Source: Cyclobacteriaceae bacterium (GTDB taxonomy: Bacteria > Bacteroidota > Bacteroidia > Cytophagales > Cyclobacteriaceae). From it: a stretch of 64,000 bases of DNA. Within the stretch, counting starts at the first letter, position 1; each line of letters begins with the position of its first letter. Where the stretch lies: positions 62,001 to 126,000 of the forward strand of contig JANQEU010000030.1 of assembly GCA_028278225.1 (NCBI GenBank). Direction: 5' to 3'. Position numbers and translations under genes: made by a program. The notes below the pieces were generated by a model. It ran no database searches and had not been told where the DNA came from. It saw nothing but the letters and a program-made list of their open reading frames with translations. Below, one piece after another: positions 1 to 8,862 of the stretch.

Positions 1-2475
1 TGCCCCGGAGAAGTCCGGATCTATACCCAGGACCACTTCTTCTATTTCAACCCAGTTAATATTGAAGCCGGAAGACAGAACTTTCATTCTCAGTGTGTGG
101 AATCCCCCAGGCAGGAAAACATTTGCTGATTTTGTTTCCCATCTCTGCCAACCGAAAGTAATCGGTGTGTCCATGGTGAATAATTCAACTTCATCACCAT
201 CCTCCAGTAAATAAAATCCTACTTTCCCAACTTTGGATTGGCCTGCCAACCGCAGGTTAAAGGTGTAGTTTCCATCCTGTTCCACATTTATCAGGTAATC
301 CGCATAATCTCCCGGATCCGTATAGCCAATATTCAGTCCTCCCCCGGTATCTGAAGTCGGTTCAGTCTGAAGCCCAACCATATCCTGAAAATCCTCAACC
401 TGAAGCCTTCCGGGTATGGTATGCCTTTTGTTCAGATTATTTCTAATACTCAGATCCGTAAATGCTTCCAGAGTCTTGTTTGATTTAGAGCGGATCTTGT
501 CTCCTGAGTAGCTTATTACAATCTCGTCAGTTGATAATAATGTCCCACTGAGTGTAATGATCAAAGTCCTTTCATTCGGATTCATGATCCTTATTTCCTC
601 TATGGTGTGTTCCACATTATTTACCATGAGGGAGAAATTATCAATTACATCAACCAATGATTCAATTGCAACCGGATGGCTTACCATAACTTCAATCGAT
701 CTTTCATCAGCGCCCGTATAACCACTCAGTGCACCGAATGGTACCATATCTATCGAACCTGATCTTGCAAATTCAATGCTGCTAATGTTGAATTCGTCTT
801 CATTGTCGATATGAAATGTAATGACATGTTTGCCGGCTTCCAGCGGCACACTGGAAACATTCATTGTTTCAAATTTCTGCCAGTCACCGGTTGAATTGAC
901 TGTCTGTGAAGTCGTAATATCTTCACCATCCAATGACAAATGAAACTTACCGCCGGTTTTGATCGCGGCCACACGAACATCCAATGTATATGAGCCCGAT
1001 TCTGCAATATCGACTGTATAATTCATCCATTCACCTTTTTTTACAAAAGCCACATGAAAGCCATTGCTGTTCACAATATCATTGTTAGCCTCTATGTCCA
1101 CACCGTCATTACGATAAACCCATCCGGAGTTCCAGGCCTGGAATTGTCCTGTTGATAAAGCATAATTTGCCACATCCACATCGTAATAGGCCATATTATT
1201 TTTGCCAAGATCAAAGTCAGACATATGCAAAACACCAGGTATGGAGTGCAGTTTGTAAGGTATTATTTCATTGGTTTTGACCTGCCTGATCATGGCATCA
1301 TGTACGTCTTTCCGATATAAATTATGCTTGCTGTTGGTGCCTTTGGCAAGCTCCATCATAGCTTCAAAAGCTTCATCCGCAGTTGGTCTGGGACCCTGGC
1401 TTCCCCAATAGGCAAGTATGGATCTGTAGCCATCACTGAATATAATAGAAAACGGACTGACTATGGTTTCAATTCTTTTCATTGGCCACCATGACCATCC
1501 AATATTATTATCTTCAAAAAGCTTAATGGCGTCATGGAACCAGGTATTTGAGTTTTCACCGCCCTCACCCATCCACAATGGAACATTATGATCTTCCCTG
1601 ATATCAAGCACCCACTGAATAGACCCAGGATCGTTATGACTCCAATATTTATGAAAACTGTAAACCATGTTATCATCCCATGGAGGGGTCAGACCTGTAA
1701 AATCATTTGCCCACCAATTTCCCTCTATAAATAAAATATGATTGTCTCCAACCGCCCGGATACTATCTGTAATTTCTTTGTACAATGCCCTTAGCAAGGT
1801 ACCCCCCGGCAGATCCCAGTTTGGTTCATTGATCAAATCGTATCCTCCAATCCATTCCTCATCTTTATATCGTTCAGCCAGTTTTTTCCACAGTGCTACA
1901 GTTTTATCCCTGTTGGCTTTACTCTCCCAAAGGGATGGTTTATCAGGATCGTAATCAGAGATCGCTGCATTCGCACCTTGCCCACCGGGAGCAGCATGGA
2001 GATCCAGTACGAGATACATGTTATTTGCCTGGCACCACCCCAAAAGGCTATCAACTAAATCAAATCCCGTACTTAGCCATGTATGTTCTCCTTCAACAGG
2101 TTCCTCTTCAACCGGAAGCGTAAAAAGATTATAATGCATCGGAAGTCGCACACTATTGAATCCCCAGCTAGCCAGTGAATCAATATCTGCCCTGGTGACA
2201 TGATTGGCCAGCCATGCATCAAAAAACTCATCCGTTTTTTCCTGACCCATCAATGCTACGAGCCTTTCCTCAAACTCATGTTGTGTATCGGCCACATCCG
2301 AGGATTGCATCATGTACCCCTCCATTAGCATCCAACCACCCAATCCCATTCCACGCAACAATACTTCTTCACCATCAGGGTCAACAATTGATTTTCCTTC
2401 GGTCCTTAAGAAACCCTGCCCTACAGTAACCAGAGAAAGATGAAAAATAAGGAGGAACAGTATCGGGCTTTTCAT
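1..2475 (-). CDS. GH5-type beta-glucanase with two CBM6 modules, C-terminus outside the window
   Basis: The frame is open from the ATG at 2475 to the window edge (825 codons, no stop), so the C-terminus is missing. It begins with a type I signal peptide (MKSPILFLLIFHLSLVTVGQ) without lipobox. A GH5-like TIM barrel follows (about residues 25-400): LRGMGLGGW near the start, DLINEP with acid/base candidate E217, and WMGEGGEN with nucleophile candidate E304. A first CBM6-like jelly roll spans about 427-565, an Ig-like linker 565-685, and a second CBM6 about 685-820, ending in the typical FNINWVEIEE. Family knowledge suggests an endo- or exo-acting beta-glucanase; beta-1,3 or beta-1,6 preference is inferred from the locus. 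It starts 4 bp after the phosphorylase stop, so it is the last visible gene of the glucan operon. A C-terminal secretion domain could lie beyond the edge. Confidence 0.85.
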   Translation of the reverse strand, partial: MKSPILFLLIFHLSLVTVGQGFLRTEGKSIVDPDGEEVLLRGMGLGGWMLMEGYMMQSSDVADTQHEFEERLVALMGQEKTDEFFDAWLANHVTRADIDSLASWGFNSVRLPMHYNLFTLPVEEEPVEGEHTWLSTGFDLVDSLLGWCQANNMYLVLDLHAAPGGQGANAAISDYDPDKPSLWESKANRDKTVALWKKLAERYKDEEWIGGYDLINEPNWDLPGGTLLRALYKEITDSIRAVGDNHILFIEGNWWANDFTGLTPPWDDNMVYSFHKYWSHNDPGSIQWVLDIREDHNVPLWMGEGGENSNTWFHDAIKLFEDNNIGWSWWPMKRIETIVSPFSIIFSDGYRSILAYWGSQGPRPTADEAFEAMMELAKGTNSKHNLYRKDVHDAMIRQVKTNEIIPYKLHSIPGVLHMSDFDLGKNNMAYYDVDVANYALSTGQFQAWNSGWVYRNDGVDIEANNDIVNSNGFHVAFVKKGEWMNYTVDIAESGSYTLDVRVAAIKTGGKFHLSLDGEDITTSQTVNSTGDWQKFETMNVSSVPLEAGKHVITFHIDNEDEFNISSIEFARSGSIDMVPFGALSGYTGADERSIEVMVSHPVAIESLVDVIDNFSLMVNNVEHTIEEIRIMNPNERTLIITLSGTLLSTDEIVISYSGDKIRSKSNKTLEAFTDLSIRNNLNKRHTIPGRLQVEDFQDMVGLQTEPTSDTGGGLNIGYTDPGDYADYLINVEQDGNYTFNLRLAGQSKVGKVGFYLLEDGDEVELFTMDTPITFGWQRWETKSANVFLPGGFHTLRMKVLSSGFNINWVEIEEVVLGIDPDFSGA

Positions 2476-2479
2476 GATT

Positions 2480-5400
2480 TCAATCAAAAGGTTGATATAC
2501 CCTAATTTGTGCCAACTGCCCGGACCTTCTGAATATCTCCCCTGATAGTTCTTTCCCAAGCGTCACCCCAACCAATTCCTCCGTTCTGCCATCACTAAAC
2601 TGAATGGTTATCGAAACAGAAGCTGATTTTTTATAGATCACCGGTACCTGGCAATAGGTAAAAGCCAATTCATTTGACCCAACCTCAATACTTCGCTTTA
2701 AACCGCCGACATCAAAGTAACCGAAACTTGATGGCTCTTTTAAAAATTCCATTTCACTCAAAAAAAATGGCTCAAATGAAATGCAGGAGTTATGTACCCT
2801 AACCCCCAATTCCGCCCATCGATTTAAGATATCTTCCTTTACTTGCCCTGTCATACCTGGTTGCTGAGCACCTTTATTTCCAGGTGTATGGGAATAAGGG
2901 TCCGTAGGAAACGATCCGTATAATTCGGGTGATTTATTAATTCCGATACCAGCACGGATCTCATAATAGTGGTCAATCATCCTGCCCATGATCTCGGTAC
3001 CCACATACTCATCTTTCGCCCAATAGATGTTTTCCTGGGTGGCCAGCAATAGCTTCGAAACCATGTGCCAATAGATACTTCCCAGGCCTTCGTATCCGAA
3101 AAACGTTCCCGACCTCCCGGTAAATGCTTTATGGTTAAACATCTCTTCAAAAACATGGAGGTAACTTTCATATTCGGCTTTGACATGATCCAAGTATGAG
3201 TCATCAAGCGCATTTAACGCTTTGCTTAAACTCCCGGCATTGTTGAAAGTTCCATTGAAATGGTAACCTCCTTCAGCATCCTCAAGTATTATGGAAGTAT
3301 CATTGTTATCAAGAAGAGTTCTGGCCAGTTTGGATCCTTCAATGAAGGATTTCGGGATCCGATTCTTATCCAAAAATCGCGGAAGATCCCTGTCCGGATA
3401 AAGCATGTAGCTGTATTGGTCTTCACGAAAAATTTTGCTGTTTTTTAATGCGTCAAGCACTTCCAGAGCTTCCTCAAAATTCAATAATCCCGCGGATAGC
3501 ACAGCCACCTGTCCCTCAAGCATCTCATACAGATGGTCGATCGTTGCGCTTTCACGATCAAAATGAATAAGGTTGTATGCGTGATACAATCCATCCGCTC
3601 GCCTGTTGGCCTGTATGGAATGATCCAGGAAATGAAGCGTGACCCTGAGAAAATCGAGTATTTTATCCACTGTGATTTCCGTAGCGTCATTACTAAATCC
3701 CCGATAAGCTTTGCTTCGGTAGATCTCACCCAGTCTCCCCAGATCATCAATAATCAGTTTTCGGTTTTCGCTTGAAATGGCAGCATTTAGCAGCGAACTA
3801 TTTGACTCAAGGACATCATGGATCCCCTCAAACAATTCAGATACCGGGCGGTTGATTTGATATACCCGATCAGGATCTTTTGAATAAAGTTCGAGGCAAA
3901 ACGAAACGAATCGACGCAAATAATATAGCGTAACCATCGATACGCCATTGCCAACCAGGGCGTTGTTAGCATCATTCCACTCAGGTCTTTGGGTATTCAT
4001 CCAGATTCCCCCTTCGGGTATGAAATTGTATAGCTTGGCCAGCAGTGCAACCAATAGTTTCTCAGTCAGGTTAGCCCTTATCAAATTTTCATCGGCGGCA
4101 TGAAGTAACTTTCCGTCGGCTCCTTTTTCGGATACCCTCTCTTCAATGGTCAATGCCTCCTTATCATCAAAATCTATTGTATTCTGAGGATCTTTGAGAA
4201 TATCCTCGTAGGGTTTGATCCGATATGGAACGTTGGTGTAGACAAAATTTTGAGCGGACAAAAGCCTTGAAAATGCTTCTTCATGATGGTCAACTGCCGA
4301 TTCCATCAGCTTTAGCAGGTAAATGATCTGATGATCCCCCCAATAGCCAATATAAGACCATGGATCATCCGGCTCGATGACTTCCCAATCAATACCTTCC
4401 CTGGTAATTCGATAGGGATTATAGCCATCTACAGTGGAAGCGTTTACAAATTTGGTGATCATTGAAATGAGGTAGCCCGGAAAAGATATTCCCAGTGCTT
4501 CCCAATTTTGAAAAATATCCCTCCAGTTACCCTGATAGTACAGGTTCGCGGAGCCATCTTCTTTTTTAGTTTCTATAGAAAACTTGTTCCACGGACGGCT
4601 TGGATCACCATGTCTTCTACTGAAGCTTAAGGGCAGATACTCGTAACAAATTCGAATAAGATCGGGATCCCCTGTCTTCTCAGCCAATTCAATGAGGTCC
4701 TGATAATGGAGATCTTCAGCCAGCGAATCAAAGAATTGACTTTTGTCTACCTGCAGATTACGGTTTATCATTGAGATGTAGTCAATCAGGTCCTTTTTTT
4801 CCACGTGATATTGGTCTGCAAAAACTCCACCTCTCATGATATTGAACAATACATTGGAATAATGTCTGCCCACACCCGGCTGATCTCCCGTCAATTGCAG
4901 TCCATCCGCAATTCCAACCAGATTTCTCAATGATTGGGTACCGGCTTCAATGTCCGCTGTCAGATCGTTTATTAAATGTTCTTTTCTTTCTTTAAGTGCG
5001 TAATTAAGGTTGACAACATTGGAATGGTCCTGGTTAACTTCAGCCACCAAAAACCAATTTCGATCATCTGCTTTTCCAAGATCAACCGTCATATTGACAA
5101 AATATGATCCCGGCTCAGCCCTGATATCAGTTTCAGTCAATATCTTTTTTCCCTCGCGGAATTGGTCCAACTGCAGACTGGAAAGAAGTATATCATCCAT
5201 CTTCAAACCACCATTCCAGACTGTTGTAGCTTTAAGGGCTTCACTCGGTTCAGCCTTATCCACTATCATAGAACTCAATACAAAAATCCCGAGACCCGTA
5301 TCCCGATCAAGTTCATTTTTCTTGTATGCATTTGCCAGGTTGCTTGTCCTGTTTTGGAAATCCGAGCTGATTCCATAGGGAAGAATATTCCGGACGCCAT

Positions 5401-5941
5401 CCAGTATTTCCATTTTCTGCGCCCTGTCATCCATGTTTCGTATACCGGATTGTTTCACGAAACCATATTTTTCAGAAAGCTGCCACGAGTACCAAAAGGC
5501 CAGGCCCAGATCCCGGTTGATCTCTTCGAAAACGATCTTATTCCCTGTCAGGTTTTTAAACAGGTTTCTACTTATCGAGTAAGAACTTTCTGTCCTGATG
5601 GAAAAAGGCTCCCAAAGGTAGATGCGATTTTCCCTGTAAACTTTTACCAGCGTCTTACTGCCGGTGGTTTCCGAAGACTCCGAGATCTTGTCATCGGTAT
5701 AATATGGAAACAGGGGTGAATCTTCATTCTTTCTGCCGGCAGACAGTCCACCGGTACTGGAAATGAAAAGCCAGTGGTCGGAATGTCCTACAATACTCAT
5801 AAAGAAAGGCCTCATTCTATGGTAATCAGAAATTTTGTAGAATAACTCCCCATCCAATTCTACATAGCCTCCATTCACCGATTTATCGGAGGTCTTATAT
5901 GGTGTTTTACCCAGATAAACTTTTTGTTCAGGCATAGTCAA
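2480..5941 (-). CDS. GH94/GH149/GH161-type beta-1,3-oligoglucan phosphorylase, probably GH149
   Basis: This 1153-residue protein has no signal peptide, so it should be cytoplasmic. It has the build of inverting disaccharide/oligosaccharide phosphorylases: an N-terminal beta-sandwich region, then an (alpha/alpha)6 barrel. GNWRDIFQNWEAL (471-483) contains the probable general-acid Asp475, and the SYIGYWGDHQI stretch follows near 529-539. Its length exceeds that of typical GH94 cellobiose or laminaribiose phosphorylases (about 800-900 residues) and fits GH149 beta-1,3-oligoglucan phosphorylases. The expected reaction is phosphorolysis of imported laminari-oligosaccharides to glucose 1-phosphate. 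It lies between GH5 (4 bp) and GH30 (21 bp) in the operon. The phosphorylase superfamily is clear; assignment among GH94, GH149 and GH161 is inference. Confidence 0.75.
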   Translation of the reverse strand: MTMPEQKVYLGKTPYKTSDKSVNGGYVELDGELFYKISDYHRMRPFFMSIVGHSDHWLFISSTGGLSAGRKNEDSPLFPYYTDDKISESSETTGSKTLVKVYRENRIYLWEPFSIRTESSYSISRNLFKNLTGNKIVFEEINRDLGLAFWYSWQLSEKYGFVKQSGIRNMDDRAQKMEILDGVRNILPYGISSDFQNRTSNLANAYKKNELDRDTGLGIFVLSSMIVDKAEPSEALKATTVWNGGLKMDDILLSSLQLDQFREGKKILTETDIRAEPGSYFVNMTVDLGKADDRNWFLVAEVNQDHSNVVNLNYALKERKEHLINDLTADIEAGTQSLRNLVGIADGLQLTGDQPGVGRHYSNVLFNIMRGGVFADQYHVEKKDLIDYISMINRNLQVDKSQFFDSLAEDLHYQDLIELAEKTGDPDLIRICYEYLPLSFSRRHGDPSRPWNKFSIETKKEDGSANLYYQGNWRDIFQNWEALGISFPGYLISMITKFVNASTVDGYNPYRITREGIDWEVIEPDDPWSYIGYWGDHQIIYLLKLMESAVDHHEEAFSRLLSAQNFVYTNVPYRIKPYEDILKDPQNTIDFDDKEALTIEERVSEKGADGKLLHAADENLIRANLTEKLLVALLAKLYNFIPEGGIWMNTQRPEWNDANNALVGNGVSMVTLYYLRRFVSFCLELYSKDPDRVYQINRPVSELFEGIHDVLESNSSLLNAAISSENRKLIIDDLGRLGEIYRSKAYRGFSNDATEITVDKILDFLRVTLHFLDHSIQANRRADGLYHAYNLIHFDRESATIDHLYEMLEGQVAVLSAGLLNFEEALEVLDALKNSKIFREDQYSYMLYPDRDLPRFLDKNRIPKSFIEGSKLARTLLDNNDTSIILEDAEGGYHFNGTFNNAGSLSKALNALDDSYLDHVKAEYESYLHVFEEMFNHKAFTGRSGTFFGYEGLGSIYWHMVSKLLLATQENIYWAKDEYVGTEIMGRMIDHYYEIRAGIGINKSPELYGSFPTDPYSHTPGNKGAQQPGMTGQVKEDILNRWAELGVRVHNSCISFEPFFLSEMEFLKEPSSFGYFDVGGLKRSIEVGSNELAFTYCQVPVIYKKSASVSITIQFSDGRTEELVGVTLGKELSGEIFRRSGQLAQIRVYQPFD

Positions 5942-5962
5942 TAAACAGGTTTAACATTTCAA

Positions 5963-7453
5963 TCAAGCTGGAATTACAATGGTTTGCAGGGCCTGCGGGC
6001 TTACAATAATTGCTGTACTATTATCTTCTAATTTCAATTCCACAGATTTGGCGTTCTCAGTCATGTTGAGCAGGATCACAATGACAGATCCATCCGCATT
6101 TTGGGCGGCAGTTACCATCAGCTCTTCATCTTCCACCTCGAAACCGATCCTTACCGCCCCGGGCCTTATGAATTTGCTGAAATGTGACATGATGTAATAT
6201 ATCGGGGTGAAATAAACCTCATCATTCTCGGGATCAACGATCACCGGGGCGACACACCAGTTGTTCGCCCAGTTTGGTCCTCCCTGGGTATCAAGTACCA
6301 TATTCCAATCTACCCATCCTTCTACCCAGCTATTGAGACTACCGACAATGTCCCTGGCATACCGGTAGACAGGCACATATTTTGGATGGTCCGGTTTGTC
6401 TTCCTCCGGGGCCCAGTCATATCCCCAATCGGTAGCCTCTTTTCTCCAGTACCATTCATCTTCCTTCCAATGAGGCACTTCGGCATCTACACATGCTTCC
6501 GTGTGAATAATGTGTTTTTCAGGCGCCAGCTCATGTGTGTAATTCAGGGATTCCGGAAACCAATCGACCGTTCCGGTGTACCAGTGGACCGCCGTACCGT
6601 ACAGATAATCAACTACTTCTTTGTCACCGAGCATGACTTCAACCCACTCTGTCAGTTCTCTTCCCTTGTTTTGGTCATAGCCCAAAATATTGACCTGATG
6701 GCCGTCTTTCCGTAGTTTGGGACCGAGATGGTTTTTTATGAAAACATTCATTTCCTCCGGAGTATAATGCATACTTTCCCAGTTCTCTCCGTTTCCATGT
6801 GGTTCGTTCTCAACAGTGATAGCCCATATATCGATCCCTTCTTCCTTATAGGCATTCAGATATTTTGAAAAGAACAATGCCCAGGTATCATAGTATTCGG
6901 GTAGTAGCTTTCCTCCTTTCCAGGCATTATTATCTTTCATCCAGGGTGGTGCCGTCCATGGGGAAGCAATAATTTTAAATCCCTCGGATGAGATTGCCAT
7001 AGCAGCTTTGATCATAGGAATGATATCTTCCCTGTCTTCGTCGATTGAGAAATTTTCCAGCTCAGTATCTCCTTCGATGGGAGCATATGAATAATTAGTC
7101 AGCGAGAAATCACAACTATTGATATGGGTCCGTGTTAAACTGTACCTGGCGCCTTCATTACCAAAATAGGCATCCAGGATCTGATTCCTGTTTTCCGGAC
7201 TCAACTGATTTAACAGATATGCTGAAGATTCGGTAAATGCCCCTCCAAAACCCGTAATGGTCTGGAAAGTTTCCTCCGGTCGAATAACTATGCTTACCGG
7301 ATCTGTTGCATTTTCGATGGTCCGGATCTTTGTCAGCTTGTTCCCGTTTGCAGATGTCTCATACGCATCAACAGCAAGTTGATTTTGATTCGTTGTGCAG
7401 CCCAGTAAGATCATTCCCAAAAGAATGGAAGAAGTGTATCGAATACTTTTCAT
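5963..7453 (-). CDS. GH30 beta-glucosidase/beta-1,6-glucanase lipoprotein
   Basis: A 496-residue GH30 enzyme with a lipoprotein signal (lipobox LLGC, Cys19). The sequence shows GFGGAFTESSA (about 68-78), SPWTAPPWMK (164-173), acid/base candidate E217 in TVENEP and nucleophile candidate E319 in IIHTEA, followed by a C-terminal beta-sandwich. Family members remove or cut beta-1,6-linked glucose, which fits debranching of laminarin. The residues after Cys19 (TTNQNQ) carry no acidic run, so periplasmic rather than surface placement is inferred. It sits between the GH2-like gene (82 bp) and the phosphorylase (21 bp). The exact GH30 subfamily cannot be settled by eye. Confidence 0.88.
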   Translation of the reverse strand: MKSIRYTSSILLGMILLGCTTNQNQLAVDAYETSANGNKLTKIRTIENATDPVSIVIRPEETFQTITGFGGAFTESSAYLLNQLSPENRNQILDAYFGNEGARYSLTRTHINSCDFSLTNYSYAPIEGDTELENFSIDEDREDIIPMIKAAMAISSEGFKIIASPWTAPPWMKDNNAWKGGKLLPEYYDTWALFFSKYLNAYKEEGIDIWAITVENEPHGNGENWESMHYTPEEMNVFIKNHLGPKLRKDGHQVNILGYDQNKGRELTEWVEVMLGDKEVVDYLYGTAVHWYTGTVDWFPESLNYTHELAPEKHIIHTEACVDAEVPHWKEDEWYWRKEATDWGYDWAPEEDKPDHPKYVPVYRYARDIVGSLNSWVEGWVDWNMVLDTQGGPNWANNWCVAPVIVDPENDEVYFTPIYYIMSHFSKFIRPGAVRIGFEVEDEELMVTAAQNADGSVIVILLNMTENAKSVELKLEDNSTAIIVSPQALQTIVIPA

Positions 7454-7535
7454 ATCATTAACATTTCAACTGTAAAATCATATAACTATTAGATGATGCG
7501 ATCATCAAAATCAGTCATTTAGAAATCTCATTTTA

Positions 7536-8855
7536 CTACTCAACATAAAATGGAATATTAGCGTGGGCAGCATTATTATTTCCGTCATAAGCATACACGA
7601 AAAGCCGGTACGCACCTTCCTTATTTGGAGCTTGAAGACTGATTTCAGATACCTTTGAATCAACGATTAAACCTTCAATAGTTTCCGGGGCCTCTTCATA
7701 ATCGCCACCCTCCTTCAGATCCGTGCTTTCCGGCCTGATTTCCCACATATAGGTCAATGTGTCCCCTTCATAGTCAAACATATGGACGATCGCTGTATAT
7801 TCGCGATCCGCTTTTAAATAGATATTCATCCCCGCCTCTTTTCCATCCAGTTTCACAGAATCTATCCTGGGAGATCGGTTTTCAGGCCAGTCGCCATTCC
7901 AGATGTAATGCATCACATCCACCGATTCGGTTTTTTCGCCACTATCCAAGAACAATCCATACCAGGTGGGTGTACGTTCCTGCTTTTGCCCCCATAGGAA
8001 CACATAGTTTCCAATGCACTGGTCGCTATACGGTTGAATGGCTACTTCATAGCTGTTCAGGTAGTTGCCGGCTTTCATTGTGCTTGTTTGTTCGACCGGA
8101 GCTCCCCAGGCGGTTGTTCCGACTTCCCAATGTCCTGTGGCTCCCCACTCAGTTACCATGTAGGGTCCCTCCCATTCCGCTTCTTTTAGATAACCCGGTA
8201 GATTGACTATTGCTCCATATAGCTGAATACTTAATAAATCAAGATCTGGAGCTCTGGATCGGATGTCCTCAGCCAGTTTCTTATCGATAGATGCGACAGT
8301 GGTGGTTGTTGGGTGATTGGGATCCAATTCGTGGATCATTTTAGAGATTTCATTTACAGCATCATATACTTTGGGATTAGTGTAACCGAGGTTTAGTTCA
8401 TTCCCTATTACCCACATCAGCAGGGCCGGATGATCCCTGTACTTTAACACCTCTTTCTTCACCCTTTGAAATTGAGCCTCAACCTCACCCCGATCGTCAT
8501 AATCCATACCATGACGCTCCGGTTGAATGTAAAAACAAAGGGCTACCGTCATGCCATGAATCAATGCTTTGTCCAAGACCTCCTGCCCTGTTTCCTTCTC
8601 GTTATCAATACTCCAGGTCCGGAAGGAATTGCCTCCGTGAGCTTTAAGACTTTTGATATCGCCGCTTAAACCAGCTCCCTTAATTTTGTAGGGTTCTCCC
8701 CAGCGAAACAGTACGTATTTTCCACTTTCTTGTCGTACTTCCACCTTGATCGGGCCAGCGGACAAATTCTCACTTTGATCCCGGGAAACCGGACCACACG
8801 CAGCCAGAATTAACAGTAACAGGATCTTCAGACCATTGATTAATACTTTTTTCAT
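7536..8855 (-). CDS. GH2-like TIM-barrel glycoside hydrolase lipoprotein with C-terminal Ig-like domain
   Basis: A 439-residue lipoprotein (lipobox LAAC, Cys20). After a short beta region comes a TIM barrel resembling the catalytic domain of GH2: MWVIGNELN with acid/base candidate E153 and YMVTEWGATGHWE with nucleophile candidate E236. The last 110 residues form an Ig-like sheet domain with PNKEGAYRLFVYAYD. The GH2 sugar-binding and immunoglobulin N-terminal domains are missing, so it is not a canonical GH2 enzyme. A GH158-like or unassigned beta-glucanase is possible. It lies 7 bp downstream of the sugar-porter gene. An active beta-glucan hydrolase is likely from the glutamate pair and the context, but linkage specificity is unknown. 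Confidence 0.7.
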   Translation of the reverse strand: MKKVLINGLKILLLLILAACGPVSRDQSENLSAGPIKVEVRQESGKYVLFRWGEPYKIKGAGLSGDIKSLKAHGGNSFRTWSIDNEKETGQEVLDKALIHGMTVALCFYIQPERHGMDYDDRGEVEAQFQRVKKEVLKYRDHPALLMWVIGNELNLGYTNPKVYDAVNEISKMIHELDPNHPTTTTVASIDKKLAEDIRSRAPDLDLLSIQLYGAIVNLPGYLKEAEWEGPYMVTEWGATGHWEVGTTAWGAPVEQTSTMKAGNYLNSYEVAIQPYSDQCIGNYVFLWGQKQERTPTWYGLFLDSGEKTESVDVMHYIWNGDWPENRSPRIDSVKLDGKEAGMNIYLKADREYTAIVHMFDYEGDTLTYMWEIRPESTDLKEGGDYEEAPETIEGLIVDSKVSEISLQAPNKEGAYRLFVYAYDGNNNAAHANIPFYVE

Positions 8856-8862
8856 ATTCGAA

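Noticed and set aside
5162-5719. 185-codon open frame on the plus strand inside the phosphorylase gene
   Set aside because: It is antisense to a well-supported coding region, with no recognisable domain or promoter.
7757-8206. 149-codon plus-strand frame opposite the GH2-like gene
   Set aside because: Composition rich in Pro, Arg and Cys with no domain; antisense to a clear lipoprotein enzyme.
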